From: an uncultured Bizionia sp.
Lineage (GTDB): Bacteria > Bacteroidota > Bacteroidia > Flavobacteriales > Flavobacteriaceae
Length of the DNA stretch: 64,000 nt
Assembly: GCA_947496215.1 (NCBI GenBank)
Contig: CANMCF010000002.1
Coordinates: 310,001-374,000 of the forward strand
Reading direction: 5' to 3'
Below the pieces are notes generated by a model. The model did not search any database. It saw only the letters and a list, made by a program, of their open reading frames with translations, and was not told the DNA's origin. Numbering within the stretch: the stretch's first letter is position 1; the number at the start of each line of letters is the position of its first letter. A program made the translations under genes and the position numbers. Positions 42,620 to 51,253 of this stretch are shown one piece after another.

Positions 42620-43780
42620 TTAATCCAATAAAAAGCTACGTCTACTCTTTACTTCTGTGTTTTTGTTTTCTACGACTTCTTCCTTTACAAAGATGTTGGA
42701 ATCTGCCTTCTTACCAATGTAATCCAATTCATTCAATTTTTTGAAAAGGGACAACATCAGTCTGCTAAAGGACGATATGTTGTATAATGCGGCATTGACA
42801 TCAGTATGCACATATTCTAAGTCAATCATATCTATGAGTACATTCTCGAAGGCACCTTGGTTTAAATCACACCAATCCGTAAGATAATTCAATAGTTCTT
42901 CCTTTCCAGTGCCTATGTACACATCCAAGCTGCTTTTTATGGTTCTGGCCAAATTGACTTGTTTTGAAATCATTGCTATTGGTGGCTCGTATTTGTCTTT
43001 TAACCTAAACTCGGATATGTTGTTGTTTAAATATTGCAAAGTTCTCTCAGCCAAGTGGAGTACCATATGGGCCAGCTCATTGGTTTGTTTCTTTTGATGC
43101 ACTTTTTGTATGATGTGCATCGAATAGGCTTCCATTTGGTTTAAGAAGGCATTGAGTTCCGTATATGTGAACTTTAAGTCGATATGACTTTGTATGGAGC
43201 AGCAAGGCGGTATGAAATCTTCGGATAGTGTGGGAGTATCATCTACTAAGATGATTTTACCTATCGTCAAATGGTGTAAGCCGAGTTCTTTTTTTGAGAT
43301 TTCAGATTTAGGTAGGACGTCTAATGTATATTCCGGTAGCGTGAAAGGATGTCTTGGCGGTTCTTCCTCAGGATCTGCATTGCCTACTGGGATGTTTTTG
43401 AAAGGGTTTACCTTGAGGACGACATACCATTCCTTTTCTTCCTTGTCAATGGTGTATTTGTGTTTTAAAATATATCCGGATTGTTCTAACAATTCTTTGG
43501 TTTCCTTGGTGATGTGGATTTGATGTCCTCCCAAGGTCACGGCAACACATTTGTTCAAAACAACGGCAATGGAGTCTTGTCCATCTATGGATATGGACAC
43601 GTCTATTGAACTTTCAGAGTCATTGAAACTAGGCAAAAGCCCAAAGTTAATTGGAGTGATGCTTTTTTTTATGGCGTTGTTCAAAGTGGATAGAAGTGCG
43701 TTTTCAGATTCAATAAAATGATTTTTATTGATCTTCATTCCATCAATCCAGTTTACTCTATGATTAGTATTGGAACTCAT
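42620..43780 (-). CDS. tssK: T6SS baseplate subunit TssK
   Basis: This 386-residue protein opens with VNWIDGMKINKNHFIESENA, the TssK-type W..GM.....F start. It continues with a beta-sandwich shoulder and a helical middle (YSMHIIQKVHQKKQTNELAHM), ending in a C-terminal head. TssK is the trimeric adaptor linking baseplate wedges to the membrane complex. It lies between the PKD-repeat protein (12 bases) and the extended TssD (10 bases). Confidence 0.78.
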   Translation of the reverse strand: MSSNTNHRVNWIDGMKINKNHFIESENALLSTLNNAIKKSITPINFGLLPSFNDSESSIDVSISIDGQDSIAVVLNKCVAVTLGGHQIHITKETKELLEQSGYILKHKYTIDKEEKEWYVVLKVNPFKNIPVGNADPEEEPPRHPFTLPEYTLDVLPKSEISKKELGLHHLTIGKIILVDDTPTLSEDFIPPCCSIQSHIDLKFTYTELNAFLNQMEAYSMHIIQKVHQKKQTNELAHMVLHLAERTLQYLNNNISEFRLKDKYEPPIAMISKQVNLARTIKSSLDVYIGTGKEELLNYLTDWCDLNQGAFENVLIDMIDLEYVHTDVNAALYNISSFSRLMLSLFKKLNELDYIGKKADSNIFVKEEVVENKNTEVKSRRSFLLD

Positions 43781-43792
43781 ATGTGCTATTGT

Positions 43793-44788
43793 TTAAAAAA
43801 TGCCAAATTTATTATGTTTTATACCTACGGACTTTATGCAATTGGTGCCTTTTTCCCTATATATGTTCAATTGCTTGATTTTTAGTCTGCGCCCTCTGAT
43901 CTTTTCACAGAAAAGAAGAAAAGAGACTTCCTTGCCATTTGCAATGATTGTCTTGTTTATGTCCCCACAAAAATACTCTGAAAAGGCATTGGCGGTAAGC
44001 TTCTTTTTCGATACCAATGTTAGATTCTTTTTAAATTGTGCTTCTGAGATGAAGGGAACCGCCTTTTTTGTGTTCTCCTTGTCGGTTTTTGTTTTGCCAT
44101 CCAGAGGGTTTGCTTTAATGTTGTCCCTTATGTTCCTATTGGTACTTGTTATGGGGTTGATGTCGTCTTTTTCATCTTCTAGCGGCAATACATTGATTCG
44201 TTTTTCCGCAATGTGTTTCATATCTCCGTTCACTATTAGTGAAATGGTTTTCAGCCCAGCTTCCTTATATGCGTACTTTGCTGTTTTAGAGGTCGAGTTG
44301 ACTTCTGCGGTTTCTCCAAATCTCCACTCCCAAGTAGAAGCGTTATCCGTTTCATCTTTGATGGTTAGGGTTTCCCCTACTTTGATGCTGTTTGGTATTT
44401 CAAATACAGGAAGCTTGGTGGAGTCTAGAATAAACAGTTTGTCCTTGATTGTAATGACTTCGGTTTTTTCACAGATGTCGTTTACTATCAACTTTACGGT
44501 GTACTCCCCAGGTTTTTTATAAATGTGCAATGCTTCTTCATTTGTGGAAACTTCGGAATCATCTCCAAATTTCCACTCCCAAGACGTCGCATTTTCGGTA
44601 TTGTCTGTGAATTTTATAAGCTCATCTTGTCTATATTCCTTAGCTTTTATGTTGAATACGACTTCTTTGCAAGGTATATATCTCACATACTTGTAGGCAA
44701 GTGCAGATGCCGAAATTAAAAATGTAATTAAGAATAGGAATATGACGGACTTGTCTAGATGTTTCGATTTTGTTTTTTGCTTGCTCAT
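43793..44788 (-). CDS. T6SS-associated inner-membrane protein with two PKD-like repeats
   Basis: This 331-residue protein has a short cytoplasmic N-terminus, one membrane helix (about residues 15-34), and two tandem PKD-like domains (about 40-117 and 122-200). Each carries the paired signature SWEWKFGD/TWEWRFGE and a YKKPGEYTVKLIV/YKEAGLKTISLIV strand. A Lys/Thr-rich linker and a C-terminal domain of about 90 residues follow. The periplasmic repeats next to tssK suggest a component of the Bacteroidota-specific trans-envelope complex (the TssN/O/P/Q/R group). I cannot say which one. Confidence 0.65.
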   Translation of the reverse strand: MSKQKTKSKHLDKSVIFLFLITFLISASALAYKYVRYIPCKEVVFNIKAKEYRQDELIKFTDNTENATSWEWKFGDDSEVSTNEEALHIYKKPGEYTVKLIVNDICEKTEVITIKDKLFILDSTKLPVFEIPNSIKVGETLTIKDETDNASTWEWRFGETAEVNSTSKTAKYAYKEAGLKTISLIVNGDMKHIAEKRINVLPLEDEKDDINPITSTNRNIRDNIKANPLDGKTKTDKENTKKAVPFISEAQFKKNLTLVSKKKLTANAFSEYFCGDINKTIIANGKEVSFLLFCEKIRGRRLKIKQLNIYREKGTNCIKSVGIKHNKFGIF

Positions 44789-45023
44789 CGTTTTGGTGAA
44801 TAAATTTTTACTTTAAGCTACGGAATTGTATTATAATGTAAATTTAATTTTTTTATTGGACATTTTAATGCTAATTATATTCATTTTTGGGAAATAACTC
44901 TGGTTTTAACAATGATGATGCCAGTTGACATAGCAACAAACTTATTTGGATTGTTGTCTTTAGGTCCTTTTTTCTGGCCAGAAATCTATGTGTTGGATTG
45001 TTTTTCCGGAATGAACAATTAAA

Positions 45024-46859
45024 TTATTTGGACACCATTTTTACCTTGTATGGAAAGACACTTACCGAATGTTTTTCCAAATAGAACAACAAATTGTTGT
45101 TTAGGGAATTCCATTCATATGGTTCTGTAGGGATCTCATTGTTTGGTGTTAACTCGATGTTTATGCATTGTACGAGTCCTTTTTTCAAAGCTATGTCCGT
45201 TGTATAGCCCTTGGTTATTGAAACGTTGTCAATTTTATCATTGTACATTTCGTGACACAATGCCTTTACATCTTCCTTGGTTACTATTCTATCTCTAGAA
45301 AGTAACGACCTTCTGTATGCGTTTAGGCGTTCGTTCATGCTTAACTCGTTTTTTCCAGCAAAGGTGGAAGTTACGAGGAAACTACTTTTTTGTTTTATGC
45401 CAATCCCGTTGTAGACTTTCAAGGGACTACCGGATTTGATGTTGTTGCCCTCATTCCCATTTGTGGTCCAATATTCAATCAATAGGGTTTCCTTTTGGTT
45501 GAAGGGTTTTAGGGAGACATAGCAGGTTTCTGTTACAGTGTTGTTTATTTCGGACACTTTATTTTCCAACAAAGAGATGAGTTGATTTAAATTCTTGAGG
45601 TTCTTATGTAGGAAATCATTGTTGAAAAACGAAAAAGAGGCACTTTCATCTTTTAGCAATTCTATTAGATGTGAAATGTATTCCTTTGCTTTTCTATGAT
45701 AAAGCTTTCCTGCATTGTCCGTCCTAATTGAATAGGAGCCTTTCTCCGATTCAGAGGTATTTTTACTTTGCAGCTTATAAGATTTTCCATTGGTATTCGT
45801 TATGGACTTTATGTCCAGAAATAAATTTTCTGCCTTTATTGGAAGAATATTTATATATTCCTTCATTTGGTAGGAAAAGCTGTTCAATTCTCTGTTCACT
45901 ACGGGAAAAGCATTTAAAGAGCAATATAGGTTTCCCAGTAACTGATTGGTTATTACTCTTGGAAATACAATTTTAAGCCAAATCGTTTCTTCATCTATTT
46001 TGAGTCTGTGGTCCGAAATTATTTTGTCCAATTCTGGAAAGGAGGATTTCGAATAAGTCGCCTTTTCGGACTTTATGGTAATATAATGCCTTGAGTAATT
46101 GTTTCTTAATTGCTCTACGATGTTGTTTGTTTTGTTGGAGGTGTCATTGAAGATGGAGTCCAAGTCCAATTCATTTGTCTTTTTACTATTGAAAAAGCCC
46201 TCACTGGTATCGATTTTTTTGTCACCTATAAACCATTCGGCATTTTTTAGATGATGGTAGAAAATAGCATTGTCTTCAATATCTTGCAGCTCGAAATAAA
46301 AAGAAATGTCTTTTAAGGATATGCTTTCAAGGTTGCTAGATATACCTAGGTAAAGCGATGATTCTTGAAGGCAGGATTTTTTATCTCCCTTGAAAATGTT
46401 TTGAAATTGTTTTTTTTCCTCAATTTCAGAGATGGAACTGCCAGTCGCAATATATTTTATGTTTCCTTTGGTAAGGTTGAATTCTTGCAAAGGAGAGAAG
46501 TAGATGTCTTTGAAATTGACAGATGTGTTTTTAAAAGATGTTTTCTTTTTAAATGAGAACATGTAATCCGGATTTAAGTTCAAAGAAGAATCTATGGGGT
46601 CGGAATACAATATGGCATGTGCAGGTTTAGGCCCAAATATGGAGCCAGGAGTCATCAACTGTATGATTTTTTCGGTAATCCTAGTTTGAGATTCATCTAT
46701 TTCTCCTGATATTTTTTCAATTTCTGCTGCACAGGCAGTCAGTAAGAGTGAAACTATGGGGTCGAAAGACATCTCGATTTCATTTGCAGGCACACCCCAA
46801 AGTGTAGCTGCCTTTTTTAGCATTCTGTTTTTTATTTGCTCTTTGCTATTTGCTTTCAT
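45024..46859 (-). CDS. tssF: T6SS baseplate subunit TssF
   Basis: This 611-residue protein begins with the TssF-like segment in which a Leu-rich helix (DPIVSLLLTACAAEIEKISG) precedes PGSIFGPKPAHAILYSDP. The C-terminal half contains LNAYRRSLLSRDRIVTKEDV, the phage J/gp6-like wedge block. Length is that of the family. It forms the baseplate wedge with TssE, TssG and TssK. It follows tssE by 24 bases and is separated by 235 bases from the PKD-repeat gene, in which I see no clear promoter. Confidence 0.82.
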   Translation of the reverse strand: MKANSKEQIKNRMLKKAATLWGVPANEIEMSFDPIVSLLLTACAAEIEKISGEIDESQTRITEKIIQLMTPGSIFGPKPAHAILYSDPIDSSLNLNPDYMFSFKKKTSFKNTSVNFKDIYFSPLQEFNLTKGNIKYIATGSSISEIEEKKQFQNIFKGDKKSCLQESSLYLGISSNLESISLKDISFYFELQDIEDNAIFYHHLKNAEWFIGDKKIDTSEGFFNSKKTNELDLDSIFNDTSNKTNNIVEQLRNNYSRHYITIKSEKATYSKSSFPELDKIISDHRLKIDEETIWLKIVFPRVITNQLLGNLYCSLNAFPVVNRELNSFSYQMKEYINILPIKAENLFLDIKSITNTNGKSYKLQSKNTSESEKGSYSIRTDNAGKLYHRKAKEYISHLIELLKDESASFSFFNNDFLHKNLKNLNQLISLLENKVSEINNTVTETCYVSLKPFNQKETLLIEYWTTNGNEGNNIKSGSPLKVYNGIGIKQKSSFLVTSTFAGKNELSMNERLNAYRRSLLSRDRIVTKEDVKALCHEMYNDKIDNVSITKGYTTDIALKKGLVQCINIELTPNNEIPTEPYEWNSLNNNLLFYLEKHSVSVFPYKVKMVSK

Positions 46860-46883
46860 TTCAATATGTATTCAATAACCGTA

Positions 46884-47315
46884 TTAGAAAGACAAGGGGC
46901 CTATATAGAAAAATTCATTGTATAGGAAATCTTCGTCCGTTTTCTTTACTTTTCCTGTTATTTTTATGGAAACCTTCTTCTTGACTATGTTAGAGGCTTT
47001 CGTGGCTGTTATTTCTTCTTGTTTGATGGAGACGTTTATGTCTATTTTCGTCAATCGTTTTTCATGTCTTTTCAAAGAGTCGTATAGGGAATCTGCTATC
47101 AATGTCTTAATCTTGTTGGTGCTGGATAAATTATCGAAATCGACATCCCAAATAGAGCATCCAAAAGTTTCATCAAAGGTACATTCTCCAAAATATGCTG
47201 TAGTTATCAAATGAATGAAATGTGCTATGGATTCCTTTATGTCACATTTGTTGTGCTCCTTGTTGGAAAGGATGTTTTTTGCCTTGAAAGGTAGCGTGAA
47301 AAACCGAGAGCTCAT
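46884..47315 (-). CDS. tssE: T6SS baseplate subunit TssE (gp25-like)
   Basis: This 143-residue protein of the gp25/lysozyme-like baseplate family has the conserved helix (IAHFIHLITTAYFGECTFDETFG), SIWDVDFDN, and a late LYDSLKRHEKRL. It starts sheath assembly on the baseplate. It is the first gene of the minus-strand tss operon and is divergent from the NlpC/P60 gene. Confidence 0.78.
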   Translation of the reverse strand: MSSRFFTLPFKAKNILSNKEHNKCDIKESIAHFIHLITTAYFGECTFDETFGCSIWDVDFDNLSSTNKIKTLIADSLYDSLKRHEKRLTKIDINVSIKQEEITATKASNIVKKKVSIKITGKVKKTDEDFLYNEFFYIGPLSF

Positions 47316-47332
47316 TTGTTGAAAATTTAAAC

Positions 47333-47340
47333 CAAAAATA
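47333..47340 (-). promoter_or_regulatory. Possible -7 box of the tssE operon
   Basis: Read on the minus strand the bases are TATTTTTG, matching TAnnTTTG, 17 bases before the tssE ATG. There is no -33 TTG at the usual spacing. Confidence 0.4.
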
Positions 47341-47473
47341 TGTAAATATATGTAGTTAGGTACTACCGATTATGGGTTATTTTTTGTAGTTTGTCAATTT
47401 TAATCTAAAAATATCGAGAATTTCTACGATAGAAAGAGATAATTATTTTACTTTGTAATTCAAATTTGTTTTT

Positions 47474-48439
47474 ATGATCAGAATATTGTTTTTTTCCATT
47501 CTTGGACTTTTTTTCAACATCGTTTCAGCACAAACACTAAACTTTGAAAGTGTTGTTTTGGAAAGAAGTACATCTAACCCGGTAGAAGGAGCCATCGTTG
47601 CTATAGAAGAGACTGCTTTGGCTGTTAAGACCAATGCACAAGGCGCTTTTAAATTTGAAGAGGCAATACCTTATGGAGAACATGTGGTTACCGTTACCAA
47701 AGAAAACTATGTTACCGAATATTTCTTGATCGAATCCGTAGAGGGAAAACGCATCTTGGTGGACAAGGTTACGATAGCGATCACAAAGGATGAAGCTTCG
47801 AGACGAAAGAAACTCGCAAAGAAAAGCAAGAAGGCAAATGCAGAAAAAATAAAGGAGGCCAAAAGGAACAAGGAAAGAAAGGATAAATTGCTGGCCAAGA
47901 AAAAGAAGAAGTTGAAGAAGAAAAACAGTGTGGAGGTTATTTACGATTCCATACCAGCAAAGCCAGAAATAGCATATACCCCTACACAACAGAAATATTC
48001 CAAAATACTGGAAGTTCCCGTAGAAAATTTGACGAACGGCAAATTGTATGAGTTTATAGATAATTGGATGGGGGTTACCTATTTGATGGGAGGAGAAACA
48101 AGAGAAGGTATAGACTGTTCATCATTTACCCAACGTTTGTATTCTAAAGTATATGATTTGTACATTGAACGTACCGCAAGAAAGCAATACGATTCGAAAA
48201 ACATAGATAAATTCACCGATATGGAAAAATTGGATGAAGGCGATTTAATGTTCTTTGAAGGTATGGGCGCCAATAAAAACGAAATCACTCATGTTGGAGT
48301 ATACCTTGGTAACTACAAGTTCGTGCATTCCACAAGTGTCAAGCAAGGACAGGAAAAAGGCGTCAAGATTAGCGATATAAGAGCAGATTTTTGGACCAAG
48401 CGCTTTGTTTGTGGGGGATGGAGAACGGATTTGGAATGA
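47474..48439 (+). CDS. Secreted NlpC/P60 peptidoglycan hydrolase with carboxypeptidase-regulatory-like domain
   Basis: This 321-residue protein has a signal peptide (to about residue 19, NIVSAQ), then a carboxypeptidase-regulatory-like beta-sandwich (about 22-100) and a very basic Lys-rich stretch (about 108-152). The C-terminal NlpC/P60 domain has catalytic Cys215 (GIDCSSF) and His273 (THVGVYLG). It is predicted to cut peptide bonds in peptidoglycan in the periplasm. As first gene of the plus-strand tss operon, it most likely opens the wall for assembly of the T6SS envelope complex. It could instead be an effector, but its signal peptide argues against that. Confidence 0.82.
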   Translation: MIRILFFSILGLFFNIVSAQTLNFESVVLERSTSNPVEGAIVAIEETALAVKTNAQGAFKFEEAIPYGEHVVTVTKENYVTEYFLIESVEGKRILVDKVTIAITKDEASRRKKLAKKSKKANAEKIKEAKRNKERKDKLLAKKKKKLKKKNSVEVIYDSIPAKPEIAYTPTQQKYSKILEVPVENLTNGKLYEFIDNWMGVTYLMGGETREGIDCSSFTQRLYSKVYDLYIERTARKQYDSKNIDKFTDMEKLDEGDLMFFEGMGANKNEITHVGVYLGNYKFVHSTSVKQGQEKGVKISDIRADFWTKRFVCGGWRTDLE

Positions 48440-48443
48440 TTTA

Positions 48444-49343
48444 ATGAAAGAAAAGGAGATACAATCCATATTTGAAGAATTAGCTTCGGCCTACGAAAAC
48501 CTGAAAGCAGAGGTGCTTGTGTCTGAGGTTCAAGAAAACTCAAAGGGAGAAATAGATTTTTTAATCAACAACAAAAGTACTTTTTCGAGGTCTTACAGAA
48601 GAGATGTCATAGATGTGGAAAAGTTTGAAGAAGACACCTTGTTGTTGAATCTTTCTCGAAACGGGATTTATGATAGTTTGCCAGAAGGTTTCTTTCATTC
48701 GGACAGAGAGATAAACAAGCAAAGCTCGCATACGGCGAAAAGAAAAAAGTATAAAGACGAGGAAAAGGACGCTAGAGCTTTTTTCAGCCCAATAGAAAAT
48801 GAGTTTTTTCATCAGCGATTGAAAATTGAAAAAAACGAAAGGAATCTATTGGAGAACTTTTATAGTTTGAATGATGATTTGTTGATTGACTTTTGGAAGA
48901 TAAACAAAAACATCCCGAAGGCTTATATTTTGAAGCTAGTTAAATTGTTGCCCCATAGTTACAAGGTAGCAGGGAATTTGGAGTTGACGAGGTTGAGTAT
49001 GGAGAAGATGCTGAATGTGAAGGTGCAGTTCAACAAGAAGATGGAAAGCAAGGTACTTCGAGAAAAAGAAGAAAGAAGCCGATTGGGAGTAGATTTTGTG
49101 ACACAATCGAAAAACAGTGCGGTTTTTCAACCTTTTTTGGAAGTTTTGGTTGGTCCGATAAAAGAAGATGACATAGAGAAATACATAAGGAAAGATGGAA
49201 TCTCAAAGTTTATCAATGTTTTTTACGACTACTTCATACCTTTGGAGTTGGATGTAGTCACCAAATTTTTGGTAGATAAAAAGGAAGGCTTTGTCTTAAA
49301 TGAAAAGCAAAGTCCTACAATGGGAATTTCAACAATAATATAG
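48444..49343 (+). CDS. tssG: T6SS baseplate subunit TssG
   Basis: This protein of about 299 residues has the TssG-type segments LPEGFFHSDREINKQ and RAFFSPIENEFFHQRL, and a C-terminal beta domain with FLEVLVGPIKEDDIEKY. Start ATG 48444 is chosen, 4 bases after the NlpC/P60 stop. An upstream ATG at 48405 lies inside that gene. TssG binds TssF and TssK in the baseplate wedge. Confidence 0.75.
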   Translation: MKEKEIQSIFEELASAYENLKAEVLVSEVQENSKGEIDFLINNKSTFSRSYRRDVIDVEKFEEDTLLLNLSRNGIYDSLPEGFFHSDREINKQSSHTAKRKKYKDEEKDARAFFSPIENEFFHQRLKIEKNERNLLENFYSLNDDLLIDFWKINKNIPKAYILKLVKLLPHSYKVAGNLELTRLSMEKMLNVKVQFNKKMESKVLREKEERSRLGVDFVTQSKNSAVFQPFLEVLVGPIKEDDIEKYIRKDGISKFINVFYDYFIPLELDVVTKFLVDKKEGFVLNEKQSPTMGISTII

Positions 49344-49351
49344 ATACGAGA

Positions 49352-50227
49352 ATGGGGTCAGTAAGTAGCATAATTCAAGGGGACGCCTTTAAACTTAGTT
49401 TAGGCTTTTTAATCATAGGTTCACTAATCATGATGTTAGCGACCAAACTGCGCAAACTATTTACAAAGAACAAGAAAAAAGCCATCATCTATGCCATTCT
49501 TATTTTGATAACTTTTGCGCTTACAGGCTTGTTGAGTTCTGGGAAGGTGTTGAACGATACACCATTGAATAGTTTTATAGGCTTCCAGGTTGTTTTTGCT
49601 ATTTTGGGCGGTTTTCATATCTATGTCCTAAGAAACTATTTTGAAGATCTATCAGAAAGGGAAAATGCTTTTTTCCCTGAGCTTTTATTTACACTTGCCA
49701 TTCTATGCATTGGATTAATTGCGTTTTTCAATGTGACCAATCGTTTCAAAGAGCCTTTCAAGTTCATTTATTTGGCGTCTGCATTTGCCTTTGTAATTCC
49801 ACTATTGGTTTACAAGCTATATGAATTTGCACTCTTGATACCTGTACCGGTATTCAAGCAATGGTTGTATCCGTTGGATGAGAGCATAAAAGACCCCACA
49901 TCTGGCGAATTGGAGAATCCACTTGTGATAAGTTTTGAATTTCAGAAGAAGCAATACGAGGACGACATAACCAATTTTAGGGTGAAAGCTCCAGAATCCA
50001 TGGAATTTGGAAAGCTATTCTACTTCTTCATAAATGATTACAATGAAAGGCATCCCGAAAGTAAAATAGAATTTGTGGATCAAACTCAAAACCCACAAGG
50101 ATGGATATTTTATTTCAAGCCGAATTGGTGGAGTTCCCTAAAGCATATCAACTTTTCAAAAACCGTTTCAGGCAACAGTATCAAAGAAGATAGTGTCATT
50201 ATTTGCCAACGTGTCGAGAGTGAATAA
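49352..50227 (+). CDS. tssN: T6SS-iii membrane protein TssN
   Basis: This 291-residue protein has about five membrane helices in residues 15-170 and a soluble C-terminal domain of about 115 residues (VISFEFQKKQYEDDITNFRV to the end). This is the TssN arrangement, a membrane component found only in the Bacteroidota T6SS and taking part in the complex that replaces TssJ/L/M. It lies 8 bases downstream of tssG. Confidence 0.8.
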   Translation: MGSVSSIIQGDAFKLSLGFLIIGSLIMMLATKLRKLFTKNKKKAIIYAILILITFALTGLLSSGKVLNDTPLNSFIGFQVVFAILGGFHIYVLRNYFEDLSERENAFFPELLFTLAILCIGLIAFFNVTNRFKEPFKFIYLASAFAFVIPLLVYKLYEFALLIPVPVFKQWLYPLDESIKDPTSGELENPLVISFEFQKKQYEDDITNFRVKAPESMEFGKLFYFFINDYNERHPESKIEFVDQTQNPQGWIFYFKPNWWSSLKHINFSKTVSGNSIKEDSVIICQRVESE

Positions 50228-50273
50228 TCGGAGATACACTTTATCCAGAAAAAAACCTTTTCGTCTAAAAAAC

Positions 50274-50305
50274 TTTGCGCCCCTCCTTAAAAAGATATAA
50301 CTTAG
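50274..50305 (+). promoter_or_regulatory. Promoter of the first tssD
   Basis: TTTG at 50274-50277 and TAACTTAG at 50298-50305 (one mismatch to TAnnTTTG) are 20 bases apart, the Bacteroidota -33/-7 spacing. A separate promoter for the abundant tube protein fits. The leader would be about 55 bases. Confidence 0.5.
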
Positions 50306-50365
50306 TTTCATATCGTTTTATATACGTAAATAACTTATTATTTTATTAATTAAAAATTTATTATT

Positions 50366-50752
50366 ATGGCTTTTAAAGCAAAATTGAAAGTAGGAGGAAA
50401 AGAGTACAATGTATTGAATTGTTCTTATGAGTTACATCAAGAAACTGATGCAACAGGAAGACCTTCTTCTATCACCAGAGGAGGTAAAATCAGAGTAACT
50501 GTGGAATCTACTGCAGATACAAGTCTTTCGGACTGGATGTTCAATAACTTCGAGCGTAGAGATGGTTCAATCGTATTCTACAAGAGAGATACGGAAGCGA
50601 CTGCAAAAGAACTTAAATTCAGTGAAGGTTATATGGTTAAGTATCATGAGAATTTCGATTCTACAGGTAAGAACCCTATGGCAGAATCTTTTGTAATCTC
50701 AGCCAAAGGAGTTGGTGTTGGTAATGGAGAACACGTAAATGACTGGGTATAA
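50366..50752 (+). CDS. tssD: T6SS tube protein TssD (Hcp), copy 1
   Basis: This 128-residue beta-barrel forms hexameric rings that stack into the inner tube. It begins MAFKAKLKVGGKEYNVLNCS and has TGRPSSITRGGKIRVT, GSIVFYKRDTEA and the C-terminal MAESFVISAKGVGVGNG, matching Bacteroidota TssD. It has its own promoter and is followed by a perfect hairpin. Both point to high expression relative to the genes behind it. Confidence 0.9.
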   Translation: MAFKAKLKVGGKEYNVLNCSYELHQETDATGRPSSITRGGKIRVTVESTADTSLSDWMFNNFERRDGSIVFYKRDTEATAKELKFSEGYMVKYHENFDSTGKNPMAESFVISAKGVGVGNGEHVNDWV

Positions 50753-50786
50753 ATAAATACACCCGATTATTTATTGAAATATTTTG

Positions 50787-50818
50787 CAAAGGAAGTGTTC
50801 TCAACACTTCCTTTGTTG
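50787..50818 (+). terminator. Perfect hairpin between the two tssD genes
   Basis: CAAAGGAAGTGTT (50787-50799) and AACACTTCCTTTG (50803-50815) pair over 13 bp around the loop CTC. The T-run after it is short (TTG), so it may be a partial terminator or RNA stabiliser that raises the level of tssD copy 1 over the distal genes. Confidence 0.7.
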
Positions 50819-50844
50819 TTTAATACATACAAATACTAATTACT

Positions 50845-51240
50845 ATGTCGTTTTTATCACAATTAACAATAGATGATGATACAATGAACGTATTAAAATG
50901 CTCCTTTTCCTTTGAACAAGGAGCGGATTATACTGGTAGACCATCACAAAAACCTAGAGGAGGGCAAGTAACGATTCTTATGGAGTCCACCAACAAGACG
51001 GATTTTTTGGATTGGATGATATCATCTAACATGACAAAAGATGGGGAAATCATCTTTTACAAGAGGGATAACATGTCGAGCCTCAAGACAGTTAAATTCA
51101 AAGATGCATACTGTTTGAGCTATCACGAAGATTTTGATGCTGTAAGTGACGATCCTCTAAGAACTCAAATTGTAATCTCTGCAAAAGAGATCAGCATCAA
51201 GGGAACTACGTTCAAAAATCATTGGCCAGATAAAATGTAA
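50845..51240 (+). CDS. tssD: T6SS tube protein TssD (Hcp), copy 2
   Basis: This 131-residue TssD is clearly related to copy 1: MSFLSQLTIDDDTMNVLKCS, YTGRPSQKPRGGQVTI, GEIIFYKRDNMS and TQIVISAKEISI. It is 13 bases upstream of the 244-residue putative effector, so it may serve as the carrier for that cargo rather than as bulk tube. Confidence 0.88.
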   Translation: MSFLSQLTIDDDTMNVLKCSFSFEQGADYTGRPSQKPRGGQVTILMESTNKTDFLDWMISSNMTKDGEIIFYKRDNMSSLKTVKFKDAYCLSYHEDFDAVSDDPLRTQIVISAKEISIKGTTFKNHWPDKM

Positions 51241-51253
51241 CCCTTTAGATAGT

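Noticed and set aside
44789-45023. Promoter between tssF and the PKD-repeat gene
   Set aside because: The 235-base gap was scanned on the minus strand; only poor matches to TAnnTTTG (such as TAGCTTAA) are present.
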